Source: Mantis religiosa (taxonomy: Eukaryota; Arthropoda; Insecta; Mantodea; Mantidae). From it: a DNA stretch of 64,000 nt. The notes beneath the pieces are model-generated. The model worked only from the letters and a program-made list of their open reading frames with translations, was not told where the DNA came from and made no database searches. Below are positions 33,544 through 44,499 of the stretch, piece by piece. Each line of letters starts with the position of its first letter. Positions within the stretch are counted from its first letter, which is position 1. Location of the stretch: NCBI GenBank assembly GCA_030765055.1, contig CM060947.1, positions 56,242,891-56,306,890 of the forward strand. The letters are read 5' to 3'. Made by a program: the position numbers and the translations under genes.

Positions 33544-34050
33544 TTAAATGAGCAGTCGCTGTGCCGTTTTCTTTTGTCTTCTATTTTGCAGTTGTGGAGG
33601 AGGGTGTAGGAAAATGTCTTGTAGCAGTGGCTTTGGAAGCTTAGCAAAAGTTTGTTGTAGTCTGGTGTAGCTTGTCCTGATGACATCCGTCACTTCTGGT
33701 ATGTTCAGATCCCTGTGAAGTGTGGTGTTGCTAAACGTACCATGGGACACCTGGTAAATATTAGGTATCTGTTCTGGATTACTTGGATTCTTTTTACTTG
33801 TGCCGCTGAAGCAGAGCCCCATATAGAGCAACCATATTACCAAATAGGTTTGATCAGTGAGTTGTATAGAATGCGTTTATATGACATTGCAAGAGACAAT
33901 TTTGGCTGTATGATATCTTTGATTTGTTGGATTCGGTGTCTTAAGTCTTGAGAGAAGATATGTGATCTGGTGATTCCAGGTTAGTTTACACTCCAATAAG
34001 AGGCCGAGGTAACTAACTGACTGAGCGGTGGGTATAGCGACTACTCCAAG
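33544..34050 (-). pseudogene. Jockey-type LINE reverse transcriptase, C-terminal fragment
   Basis: The minus strand gives SVSYLGLLLECKLTWNHQI, then after a frameshift LRHRIQQIKDIIQPKLSLA and SLIKPIW-stop-YGCSIWGSAS, then after another shift NIYQVSHGTFSNTTLHRDLN and EVTDVIRTSYTRLQQTFAKL. This is the thumb and post-RT region of Jockey-clade elements: YLG-type motif, LIKPI...YG...WG, then the N-x-TLHxDL motif. The catalytic YADD box and everything upstream are absent. Two frameshifts and one stop make it inactive. The fragment starts immediately to the right of the Tc1-like element. Confidence 0.8.
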
Positions 34051-34310
34051 AACTGTAACTAATTAGTTCATCATCCTACGTTTTGAATTTTAAACGCTAT
34101 CTTACTTCGTCTACTGCAACTTAGTATAGTTTAATTACAATAAATATTGAACATATGAGAGTTATTCAAAAATTTAAGCAAGCAGAAACTTCAGTTCATA
34201 CATCTGTAATATTCTAGAAAAGACAATTAAATATTCGTAGCATTATCAACAGGATTGATCGTCACTTTTTAAACTCTGTCTTCTGTTTTATACAATGATC
34301 ATATAATCTC
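34051..34310. other. No feature recognised
   Basis: AT-rich flank, possibly more decayed LINE. Confidence 0.4.
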
Positions 34311-35461
34311 TGTTTCATTAAACCTTGCTCCGCTGACATGTTTCACTCCGCGTGCAACTACCTCCCCCTCAGCCTAATTGGCTAATGCTTTCGCGCCATA
34401 AGCCATAGACGGTGCCTTCCCGTCACATTTAAACCTGCAGTAAACGTCATAATAATTGCCAGGAAGATAGATAAAATCATACAAATAAGAATATGAAGGC
34501 ATGCAAAAATACAAGTTTATAATGAAACTGAGCAAGTTGAAACTGAATGAAAGAGCAATGAAACTGAAACAAGTTTATAATGAAAGGCCTTCGGCCTTTT
34601 CCACTGGGATTTTTTAAACCAGCATACATACCTTGCAAAAAGGCTTATCTTAAAAGTATTTCAGTCTTAAAAGTCGTGTCACGCCATACTTGTGTGTCCT
34701 TCATTCACCCAAGTTTCGTCAAGCTAGTAAATTTTGCGATTTGTATCCCGGTACAATCTGATTGTCCTTAAATAACGTCTTCGCCACACAGCAATATCGC
34801 CCCTGGAGTGGTAAGTTTTCCTGTTGTCTCAGTTTCATGTCGCGAGTACCTACGCATCTAACACAGCTGTAAGTTCAGAGCACAGCTGTTCGACTTCTCT
34901 CACTGACAAAGACGGATTCTTCTCTGCGAGTACATTAAACACATGCAACACAATTCTTTTTTCGCCGCTTTGTAAAGGTTTTCCCTTGCGATGCTTCAGC
35001 GAAAAACTGGCGGTAGACTCTGCTATTATACTTATAAGTACACGCGCAATAAACGATCAATAAAATAATTTAGCTCTCGCACTCGGCACAACACACCGTT
35101 GAATGGCGACATTATGACTAATCCAGTTCAAAACAAGGCCAGTGATAAAAGTCATATAAACAAATATGTCATCACTACCGCTGAAGCACGTGCTATCGTG
35201 CCATGTGAAAGACGGGCTGAGAGCAAAGGAACCTCCTCTTTACTTCGTTTAAGAATTAACATGCATTTCAGATAAACCAACTCTGTCGCGTAGTATATTT
35301 AATTCAAACAGTTAGGAAAATATAAATTTGACAATTCTCTTCCAACAGATAACGATATCACCATGTTAAATAACGAACTAATTTTTACCGCACTAGCAGT
35401 CAATGAGAGGTGATAAGGTCAGGTGACCGTTTAGGGATACGGAGCAAGCTTATGTGAAACA
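34311..35461 (-). mobile_element. Deleted Tc1-like element with HTH fragment
   Basis: Inverted ends TGTTTCATTAAACCTTGCTC (from 34311) and the mirror CGGAGCAAGCTTATGTGAAA (35440-35459) match at about 18 of 22 positions. Inside, the minus strand at 34862-35030 encodes HRKGKPLQSGEKRIVLHVFN followed by EKNPSLSVREVEQLCSEL and a stop. That is the N-terminal helix-turn-helix start of a transposase of the type partly seen at 51119-51675. The catalytic domain is absent. The element is therefore a non-autonomous deletion derivative of 1151 bp. No clear TA duplication is visible at the ends. Confidence 0.6.
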
Positions 35462-36339
35462 AGGATGACGTGTATTGCTTGGAACAAAATGCAACTGGCT
35501 TCTGTTTCCGCATTGTCGCCGGAAGGATTCTCAACAAAGGATTTGTAGATTTCTGGTTTTTCATAGCATAGAAGCTAATGGTTTTTCAATATTGAAAGAA
35601 ATGTCAACATCGGTTGGTTTTTGATATTATCACACACACGCACACACTATATACACTTACACATTTTCTCCGCAATAGAGTGATATTTTAGCAGGCATAA
35701 CGTTAATGTAAGTGGGTATTGATTTCTACACACTGCAAAACAAACATACTTGTTCGGACAATGATAGCAAGAATGATCTAGAATACGAAATTTATAGTTT
35801 GCCTGTCTGCATTTATGACAGTTAAGATTTTGCTTTCTGATTCACAGCATCGGTGTCGGAATGGTCTTCCCCGAGGATCGAACTGCTTGACCCGGCCCAC
35901 TTGAGGCAGATAATAATGGGACCAGTTTATGCTGAGCGTATTGCACCGGCAGTTGTTCTGTACCGCTTTCTCTCTCTGTTGTTTCTGGTAAAACAATGGC
36001 CTGTCGAGGAAGCGTGTGGGCAAAGTTCTTATAGACCATAAAACTTAGGTCGTTCACGGTTCAAAGGAAATCCTTCGATTTAGGAACTTCTTTAAAAAGT
36101 ACAGCGAGCGGTTTTTATTGTCATGATCCTGTCAGCCAGAAAATATACCACAATAATGCTTAAGAAAATAGGGTTTAAGACGAAATGCTGCTTTTCTTGC
36201 GTGCTGTTTTTAAATTCATCTGACTACGCCTTCACAAAATGTGTGTTGTATATCTAACAGTTCACATCAACTACACTCTACTTATTAAACAGAAAGTTTG
36301 ATGTGCGTTCGTTCACTTTTCTTACAAAAGATTATTTTT
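35462..36339. other. No gene recognised
   Basis: Overlapping frames at 35778-36057 on both strands have no known motif. Composition there is somewhat richer in GC than the flanks, so a decayed element is possible. Confidence 0.3.
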
Positions 36340-36600
36340 CTATTTACTCCCAATACCGACAAACTTTCATCATACATTTACACGCCTTGTTGTAGGTATT
36401 CAGAGAAATACAGTAGTCTAGGTCATCTCTTTGCAAGATGATGAGAAAAAAAAATGTAATGTGTTGACTTTCTCTAGTCTTATACAAACCATTCCCTACT
36501 TTATATCAATCAAGATAAACATTATCTCATTGCTAAAGTACAAAGGACTATAATACCTGGGGAATTTAAGCGATAGTAAAATATTTTAAGTGCGGGTTAC
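36340..36600 (+). repeat. Repeat R, copy 6 (proximal part)
   Basis: TTGTTGTAGGTATTCAGAG and, after an interruption, GGGGAATTTAAGCGATAGTA and AAATATTTTAAGTGCGGG. The landmarks after the CTTTTAAG block are missing. Confidence 0.5.
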
Positions 36601-36694
36601 ACACACAAGCGTATTTTTTCCACCTAATTTACTGTTTTAAATTAAGGCTTAAGTTAAGTTGGCATTCAAGACAAAGGTTCACTACCTACTTCCT

Positions 36695-36815
36695 CAAGAT
36701 GCTGAGCGGGCACAGATCCTATACCCAGCACCTAAAATCGCACCCCCCAGGGGTGACCGTTCCGTGGCAGGGAACCAAAGCACAACGCTCTGGCCCACTA
36801 CGCCACGGCGCAGAT
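36695..36815 (-). mobile_element. SINE family 5, head only
   Basis: The minus strand reads GCGCCGTGGCGTAGTGGGCC, then TTTGGTTCCCTGCCACGG and GGTGCGATTTTAGGTGC, matching the first 120 bases of the copy at 60521. The B box is degraded. Confidence 0.7.
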
Positions 36816-37546
36816 CAGAATAACAGCAGCCTTACCACTAGTAAAAGAATAAGAATTTCTAAATTAAATCGAATAGTAGGCAAAGGGTAAATTATCATTG
36901 TAGAACTAAACTAATAAAATAGCTATTTATAAATCAAGCAGACTAAGCTTTAGCTTACGTTTGAGACTGTGTTGTTTATAATGAAGAGCTGCCAACATCT
37001 GAACGAAAACAGAGCGAGAGAGATTGTGCTTTCTGCGAACATTGGAGCGATTGGGGAATCTAAATAGAAAAGTGTAGCCCAGAATTTTTTTAAAATAAAA
37101 AGATATGTGACAAAGATATGAATGCAAATGCGGAGCGACAATGAATGTGTGTGTTGTGCTAAATCCCAATGGTCCAGGATTGGGAGAGTAAACTTGATTT
37201 TAAATGCCAGATATTATTTAAATCGATAACGAGTGGTTTGGACGAAATAAACAAAATCGCTATTTTCGCGGATATCGTTGTGTTGATACTTTCCTCCAGG
37301 AATACGTATTGAGACAAAATGAGTGCTTTGTTGACATTTAGCGGTTCATTTGTATAAAAGAAATTGTCAAAAAGGAGGGAGGCTGACTGTGTTACAGGCT
37401 TTCTAGTTGATCATATCTACTTTTAAACTGCAATAAAGGATCTTTCAACACGATTTTCTTATTTTTAACATGTAATAGCTGCCGTTGTTATTGAGTTACA
37501 ACAGTCTTTTTTTTCATATAGTTACAGTTGTTATTGACAAATAGCC
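36816..37546. other. No gene recognised
   Basis: Frames at 36927-37169 (minus) lack motifs. Confidence 0.35.
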
Positions 37547-38014
37547 ATGGAACGTTACAGCATTCAGCAACCTGTAGAAACTGTGAAAATTTATTATTAA
37601 AATGGATCATCTGTTCACTAAATCTTCCGTGTATTGCGTGAACTTATGGTGTGCCTAATCTTATAAAGGCCTATTTTGGTCTCATTTAGATGGTATGAAT
37701 CTCAGAAATATCTGGTTCCAGCAAGATGGTGCTAGATGTCATATTGCTCTCGAAACCATCGATGTTTTGTAGGAGGAGTCAGAGGTGGAGATGTTATCTG
37801 GCCCCCGGAATCATGTGATCTAACGCCGTTGGATTACTTCTTATGGGGTTATGTTCAATCACGAGTTTATGCGAACAAGCCAGAAACACTAAGTTATATT
37901 ATGAATAACATCACACGTGTTATTCGTCAAGTTGGACCTAAGTTACGTTCTTCTGTCATTGAAAATTGTGTCAACCGTATACGCGCAACCCAACGAAGTC
38001 ATGCGGTCACTTAA
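37547..38014 (+). pseudogene. Mariner-type transposase with large internal deletion
   Basis: The ATG at 37547 starts MERYSIQQPVETVKIYY, the typical N-terminus of a group of insect IS630/mariner transposases, then meets a stop. After about 50 bases the C-terminal half follows: NIWFQQDGARCHIALETIDV (second catalytic Asp in QQDGA), then after a frameshift WPPESCDLTPLDYFLWGYV (third catalytic Asp in TPLDYFLWG), YANKPETL, and the end at 38014. The first catalytic Asp and the HTH/linker are deleted. Stops at about 37598 and 37768 and a frameshift confirm a dead copy. Inverted ends were not identified with confidence. Confidence 0.8.
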
Positions 38015-38035
38015 CCAATTCCACACGTAATGAAA

Positions 38036-38803
38036 TTAATTACGAGGGCTGTTTAGTAAACAATGATCACAATCTTTTTTTTTTTTTGACAACGTACCTT
38101 TACTCATCCTCATAATTTTGATGGCCCTTCTCAAAATAGTCTCCCCTGAATGCGATGCACTTGTCCCAGCGTTCCTGCCAGTCTTCAAAGACATGTTGGA
38201 AACCATTTTTGAGAGATCCTTCAAAATCACCTCCGCAGCCTTCACCACTGCTTCTGATGATGGATAATGCCTCCCACGAAGACGGTTCTTCAAGTTAGGG
38301 TATAGAAAAACGTCACTTGGGGCTAAATCCGGACTATAGGGAGGGTGAGGGATGCACTTCACGTGGCTTTTTGCAAGATATTCAGCAATAACATCGGCAA
38401 TACGAAGCCGCGCATTATCGTGGTACAGCATCCAGCCTGCTTCATGGAAATGTGGTCTTTTACACCTGATATGGACTTGCAATGTTTTCGGGACATCCCT
38501 GTAGTATTGTCCAGATACTGATGTGTGTGCAGCTCCAACATGCTGATAAACCATTCCATGAATATCAAAGAATGAGATGACCACAACTTTCCCAGCAGAA
38601 GCAACCACTTCTGCTTTTCTGGGGGTTGGTGATGAAGGAGATTTCCACACTGAGCTTTGCTGTTTGCTCTCAAGATCAAAATGATGTAGCCAAGTTTCAT
38701 CAGCAGTCATTACGTTTGAAAGAAACTCCGGATCTTCCTCTAACATCAACTTTAACTGCATGTTACCTCCATTGCAGCGGTGGGCGATACTGATAATGTC
38801 CAA
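38036..38803 (-). pseudogene. Mariner transposase, N-terminally truncated
   Basis: A 255-codon minus-strand frame includes all three catalytic aspartates of mariner: VMTADETWLHHFD, MLYHDNARLR and YSPDLAPSDVFLYPNLK. The second and third are separated by exactly 34 residues (DD34D), and the WLHHFD and SPDLAPSD motifs are intact. Normal length is about 345 residues, so the N-terminal HTH domains are missing. A family 1 SINE lies directly upstream (38813-39056), and the remaining 160 bases to the element end cannot hold the lost domain, so a deletion as well as the SINE broke it. The reading runs on through the terminal inverted repeat, so the natural stop is also lost. Confidence 0.9.
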
Positions 38804-39215
38804 ACTTGCCTGTTTTTTTGGTGGTAATTTACGTCCTCCAACGTTAAGTCATATCGGTCGGTGAATGAATTGGGTGAAAAGATGCTCAAATGAGTCCAGG
38901 ATGCATAGAGCTTACAGTTATCCGACATTCGTCTTGAAGGATAAGGGAAAACCCTGGTAAAAAACCTTATCCAGATAACTCACTCTGACCGAGATTCGAA
39001 CTCGGGACCTCTTGAACGTGAGGTAGACAAGCTACCATCTACGCTACCACGGCGGGCTTGCCTGGTTTTCACAGGCGGGAACCAGGAGTACCAACAATGA
39101 AACTACTACGGCGTGTTTGTTTCACATAAGCTAATAGAATATAATAAGAATGAATTTTAGTGCGAAAAATTATGACCATAAAAAATTATGATCATTCTTT
39201 ATTGAACAGCCCTCG
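38043..39215 (-). mobile_element. Mariner element carrying a SINE
   Basis: Ends CGAGGGCTGTTTAGTAAACA and the mirror of TTTATTGAACAGCCCTCG form inverted repeats of roughly 32 bp, flanked by TA at 38041-38042 and 39216-39217. Its ends begin two bases right of the 38036-38803 frame terminus. The SINE at 38813-39056 sits inside with an 8-bp duplication. Confidence 0.9.
38813..39056 (-). mobile_element. SINE family 1 nested in the mariner
   Basis: Full-length copy on the minus strand (head AAGCCCGCCGTGGTAGCGTA, B box GAGTTCGAATCTCGG). CTTGCCTG occurs at 38805-38812 and 39057-39064, an 8-bp target duplication that dates the SINE after the mariner. Confidence 0.95.
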
Positions 39216-39367
39216 TATGTTCCAAAATAAAAAATAAATAAACCTCTATCATCTACAGATCCTTTATATGCGTTTTCATTTGAAGATAAGTTTAAACTTC
39301 TACCCCATATATATCTTTATATTAAGTCGCAGGTATAAAAAATTCTTTTGTTTTTCTCCTTCTTCAA

Positions 39368-39607
39368 GCCCGCCTCGGTAGCGTAGATGGAGGCAGTCTG
39401 CCTCACGTTCAAGAGGTCCCGAGTTCGAATCTCGGCTAGGGTGAGTTACCTGGATCAGGGGTTTTCCGGGGTTTTCCCTTATCCTGAAAGACGAATGTCG
39501 GGTAACTCTAAGCTCCATGGACCCTGGACGCATTGAGCATCATTTCAACCATTTCATTCATCGTCCGATATGACTAAAAGCTGGAGGACGTAAATTAAAA
39601 AAAAAGT
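39368..39607 (+). mobile_element. SINE family 1, best-preserved copy
   Basis: It starts GCCCGCCTCGGTAGCGTAG, with B box GAGTTCGAATCTCGG, body GGTTTTCCGGGGTTTTCCC, and end GGAGGACGTAAATTAAAA. A perfect 10-bp duplication CCTTCTTCAA lies at 39358-39367 and 39608-39617. This copy defines the family's ends. Confidence 0.97.
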
Positions 39608-39617
39608 CCTTCTTCAA

Positions 39618-41056
39618 CAATGTATGCATCGGTTCTTCTTTTTCGAATGTCCTGAAAGTAACATACTACACGCGCAATAGATGGCGTTGTTGTCGAAGAC
39701 TACAACTAGACTTCACATGTATTTTATGCAGTCACACTTTAAATGATGAAAGAAAAAGCCGTGAGTTGTAGCTTTCGTAATTGTTTTTTCCAGGTTAGGC
39801 AAATGTTAATGTAAAAGGTTAAACACATGGCTTCCTTTTTTGTACCATCAACCGCACTTTGTGGTATCGACTTTATATCTGCCCCAGGCAATGAGTATTT
39901 CAAATTACTCTTTGAGTTGGATAAACAAAGAAATAAAATATAAAAATAAATTGGCATGATAACGCACGAGAGCAGCAGCAAAGGCAATGCGATAAATTGA
40001 AATATACAAATAGTAATTAATGCTGGAGTATGGACAACGATGTTCAATTGTTACTTCGGCAAAGTACACGCCTGCTTCACTTGGACAGTTTGTAGCACAA
40101 AATTTCAAGGCTCAAGATAAAATATGTAAGTAATACAAGTTTCCAAAGCCTATTTTGTGATGTATATGGCAGGTTATGTTAGATTAAGTTAGACTGATTT
40201 GCGGTCAGCGAGTTCATTAGTAGCTACAAAGGATTGTGGATATTGAACGTGTTAAAGGAGTGTTAAGTTTGGCAGCATATATACTTAAAAACTGAACATA
40301 AAAACAGGCAAAATAAAAAACAAGCAAGGGAAAATAGTTCCCTGCAGTTAGAAGACTAGCAAATGTGTATATACCTACAAACACAATTTGGAGTTTCATG
40401 TTTTAAACTTCACTTGGCCTTTGACAGTATGTTTCAATATTTTATATTGGATTTTCATTGGATAGCATTTATTGTCAGTTCATCAATATACACATATTAA
40501 AATAGCTTTTGAACAGATATCAAAAGTAAATTGGTAATGATTTATTATTGCAACTGTTAGATTCTACTTACAGAACCACATAAACATTATATGAATAACT
40601 TATCATTCAGAATTCTTGTACAGAATAAAATTATTTTGAGCACAGGTACTCTCTAGCATCAATTTTAAAAGCACTTAAATTATCAAAATTTCCTTTAAAA
40701 ATAATATTAGAAAGGGCGTTAAATATTTAGATGGTTTCATAATAACTTTCGGAAACACGTATAACACTAGGATGATGAACGTTATACCTTTGTTTAGTGT
40801 TTATAATTATAAAACTCATTATTTGTTAAACATGAGGCTCGATTGCATACAACACATTTTAGGATCGAGAATATATACATGCATCAATATTCTTAAACGC
40901 ACTTTGCAATAGTGCTATGGGTGTTAGAAATGTTTCTTATATCCTCTTTATTATAACATTTTGTATAAGAAATATTCGTTTACCATCTAATGAGTTTCCC
41001 CATTATTTTATGATGAATAAAATAATGATTCTCATTATTTTATGATGTTAAAATAT
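39618..41056. other. No gene recognised
   Basis: AT-rich. Minus frames at 39739-40399 are AT-driven and without motifs. Confidence 0.4.
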
Positions 41057-41491
41057 TGTGACTTTGTGGGTTCGTAGAATTAAAAAAAGTCTTATTTGCA
41101 TAAATTTAAAATTATTTTTACTACAACTAAAACACGCTTTGTACAACCCTGCCAGCAGCAGAATGACGTCACACACAAACGCAGTCTTCAAGGTTTCTCG
41201 TTGCTTCACAACACGTAAACAAACTAAAGAAATCACTTGCGGTAAACTTCAAATAGCTGCACATACAATTAACAGCTCACTAGCAACTGACTACTGACAC
41301 TTTGCCGGCTTTTATACCTCCAGCCATTGTGCTAGAATTCAGTGGACCGTTCGATAACACTCAGGATGACAGCGACAAATTCCAGACTATCTCTGTCCCT
41401 TTCTCTATATCTCTGTTTCCCTCTCGGCAAGCGTTCAGGTCCGAGCCCACGCGTCGGTCCAGGCCCGCCGCACAACAATGCCTCGGCGACA
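41057..41491 (-). mobile_element. Solo LTR with ATAT target duplication, minus strand
   Basis: Reading the minus strand: TGTCGCCGAGGCATTG to ACAAAGTCACA, 435 bp, with GGTATAAAAGCCGGC as TATA box and a CAGTAGTCAGTTG-like start region just after. ATAT flanks both ends (41053-41056, 41492-41495). The 3' end is the same as in the LTRs at 13196, 30475 and 31535, but the U3 region differs. Confidence 0.85.
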
Positions 41492-41589
41492 ATATACATA
41501 TTACACAAATTTAAATGTATCTACAAAATTTAAATTATCTATGCACGAAACTATTGATATCCTTTTCAACCCAGAATGTTTTCTTTTTA

Positions 41590-41985
41590 ATTTCAATGAA
41601 TGAAATGGGTGACAGATCCCCAAACGCCCAGCCTGCCTCTGTAGTCTAGTTGTTAGCATCACGTTCAAGAGGTCTCGAGTTCAAATCTGGTCAGGGTGAA
41701 TTATCTGCATCAGGCTTTTTCCGGGATTTTCCCTAATTCTGGAGGATATATGTCAGTAATTCTAAGTTCTACGGGTTCTGGGATCATTTGAGTATCATTT
41801 GACCTATTTCATTCATCGTCCGATATAACAACGTTGGAGGATACAAATTAAAAAAAAAGCCCAGGGTCCATAGATCTCATAGTGATCCGACATTCGTCTT
41901 TCGAGATAAGGGAAAACCCTCGATAAAAGCCTTATCCAGATAACTCACCCTGAACGAGATTCGAACTCTGGACCTCTTGATTGTG
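41590..41985 (-). mobile_element. SINE family 1, split by a second SINE
   Basis: Two minus-strand pieces (41590-41631, with GAATGAAATGGGTGA; and 41859-41985, with GCCCAGGGTCCATAG and GAGATTCGAACTC) join into one element if 41632-41858 is removed. The head is truncated after GACCTCTTGATTG. Confidence 0.85.
41631..41858 (+). mobile_element. SINE family 1 inserted in another SINE
   Basis: Head GCCTGCCTCTGTAGTCTAG, B box GAGTTCAAATCTGG, end GGAGGATACAAATTAAAA. GCCCAG flanks both sides as a short target duplication. Opposite orientation to its host element. Confidence 0.9.
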
Positions 41986-42374
41986 GATACTAATTTGTGT
42001 GACGTTGCACTTTCTAAGCAACGACAGTATGTAAATGAATGTTATATGTAACACAAGATTATAACGTAGAAACAAGCGTTTGCATTTATTAATGTAAATA
42101 AAACAAAAAGAATGAACTTAAAATAATGCTATTGCTGTGAAATAAATTTACTCCTTTCTTTATCATTGAATTAATCACCTCTAAAACGTTACTTATAAGA
42201 ATTATATAATGAGAAGTATTAAAATGCAAGTCTTCAGAATTAAAACAGTATTTTAATGTGTTACGTTTACATGGCGTTATCTACATATTCTTCTTAATCT
42301 TCTCATATCTACTGTATTTTAATCGAGATATCGCTTCTTAGGTGCAAAGGAAATAGAATACAATAGGTTTAATG

Positions 42375-42565
42375 TCGATATGGGTGTCTAAATAGTGATC
42401 CGAAAGTCACAGATTCAATCATCGCCGAGACCTACGATTTTTATATGTGCTTAAAAGCGACAGTCACATGTCAGAAGATATACTGACATGTAAAATAACT
42501 ACAGCAGAAACGAATTTCCGGCACACCGGCGGTGCTTATACGATCGTAGCAATTGAAAGTGTAGT
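42375..42565 (+). mobile_element. SINE family 6 inside repeat R
   Basis: CACAGATTCAATCATCGCCG as a weak B box, then GTGCTTAAAAGCGACAGTCA, CATGTCAGAAGATATACTGA, CATGTAAAA and TTCCGGCACACCGGCGG. The arrangement (TTAAA-GCGACA, ATGTCAG..TACTGGCATGTAAAA, CCGGCAC) is common in SINEs of several polyneopteran insects, as far as I recall. Confidence 0.6.
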
Positions 42566-43024
42566 TCCGCGATTGTCAAATCTGTTTTTAAGAATGGGTC
42601 GCTACGTCATGCCTTTGAAATTCCGTTGTTTTGCATTTCAGGCTATTAAAAAAAGGACACATTATTATTTGAGATTAGTGTAAGTATTTGAAAATTGAAG
42701 CCAATAACATGGAATATCTCGGAAATGGTTACGTCAATATGTATATCATAACACAATTACGTGCTTCATCGAAACAGTAAGTTCTACAGGTAAGTAGGCA
42801 GGCAGTTAAATAGGTTTATCTCTTATGATTTACGAACTATGCATATGTCGTAAGGAATGATGACTTCAGAGGCTTATTCCCAGAAAATTCAACATACACA
42901 TTTCATTTGTCATGAAAATAATTTAAAACATATTTTAATTTAATGCAGCAGCCATTGTTGACAAAATGAATATCAACGAAAATGTAAAAGATAGTTTTCT
43001 AAGAATTAACTAACACGTTTTAAT

Positions 43025-43215
43025 CTGATTGGCCATGTTGGAGGGTGAACGAATGAAATAATTGAAATTATGCTCAAATTTTTCTAAAGCTTCTAGTTAC
43101 CCAACTTGGAGCTTCTCAGGTTAAGGGAAAATTCCGGAGAAAACCTTATCTGAGTAACAACCTTACCGAGATTCGAAATTGGGACTACTTGTTTGTAAGT
43201 AGATACGGAGTTGGG
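43025..43215 (-). mobile_element. SINE family 1, old diverged copy
   Basis: GTTGGAGGGTGAACGAATGA, TAAGGGAAAATTCCGGAGAA and CCGAGATTCGAAATTGGGAC keep the order of the family, with many substitutions. Confidence 0.7.
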
Positions 43216-43400
43216 TGAGATATCTTCATATCGATCTTGGAAAACGCTGAATTCAAATACAAAAATTGCTGTTTATCCAAAATTTTGATTTTAAGTTGTT
43301 TGTGCTGCGCACACACATAAACATGCGCACGCGAACACTAAAAAAAAGAAATATGTGTTATTCAGGAAGCCTTAGAAGATAATGTAACATTAGGCTATTG

Positions 43401-44499
43401 TCCAAGATTATCTGAACATCAGCCCCGCGTAATTATAACGGTAAACAATAAATCGCGCGCTCATCCAGCCTAAACTTTGGAAGCTTTACAGCTCGGCTAC
43501 TAGAATCTTCTAGGAGTTTCTCCATCTCGAACGTTCTGAAACTCCATCCAAATATTCAACACCAAAAAAGTATGTGCCCTCACAAGTTGAGTTACTGGAT
43601 GATTAAGTTTCCGTTGCAACGAAGAGCGTTGTACTCTGAGCGACGTTTCGATGACTGAGGTGACGTGCAATAAGTCTTGTTATTGCAAGGGATTCGAAAC
43701 ATCTTGTCTCTACTGATTTTTCCCATATGCCTTCATTAACACCAAAAACTTACCTAACATATAGGAACAGTTGCGTTTTGTTTCCCATATTGTGCAAGTA
43801 ACGTAATCCATATTGCTTAATTTCATACATTTTCAGTGCCAAGTTTATTACGAGTGTTAACATTTATTTTTTATATGAATAGGTCAGATGTATTCGATCA
43901 AGCACCAGAGTTTCTTCTCTTAGGTATGAAAATATGCAAAACCTGTGTAAATAAAGTTAACTTGCAGTTGTTTTCGTGTTTGCATAACCAGTACGCTACT
44001 AACAGACTCGTTGTTGCCATGGAAACGATGAGGGGGGACCTGAAACAAAAGACAGTCGGTAATTAGACAGGCCTAGCATCCTGTCAGAAGTTATCCGTTT
44101 CTTTTCACATTTTGCGAGTCATTGTCAGAACAAGGGCAGAAAGGGGGAAGAACATCGACACAGGGAGACATCCCCCATTCTGCAACCCCTATCTGGCCCA
44201 ACCCTTTGATTTCAACTGTGCTGGAGTGCAATTAGGTTCGTGCATGTTGACACCAACTTGCGAAAATCAGCTATATACTTCGTGAAACAAGGGAAGAAAG
44301 GTCATTTTATATAGATATACGGGCTTCACTTAAATGCATAGAGGATAGTTGTTACGTCTGGAATTAGCATAACAATCTGATGTGTTAAATTCATATAAGT
44401 ATCTCTGCACACTACGGTTTATTTTCATATATCTTTTACGTATGCAGTACTCTTACCTGGGTTCCTTTTCCATGCCAATCCAGACAAACGTCCGCAGAA
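43401..44499. other. No gene recognised
   Basis: A 76-codon plus frame at 43836-44066 contains no known motif. No repeat match. Confidence 0.35.

Larger units (their letters stand above)
42300..43400 (+). repeat. Repeat R, copy 7
   Basis: Landmarks: TTAGGTGCAAAGGAAATAGA, GCGATTGTCAAATCTG, CTTTGAAATTCCGTTG, ATATCTCGGAAATGGTTACG, ATTCCCAGAAAATTCAACAT, TTTCATTTGTCATGAAAATA, and AAGTTGTTTGTGCTGCGCAC with a CA-rich run. Interrupted by SINEs at 42375-42565 and 43025-43215. One of the two most complete copies. Confidence 0.75.
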
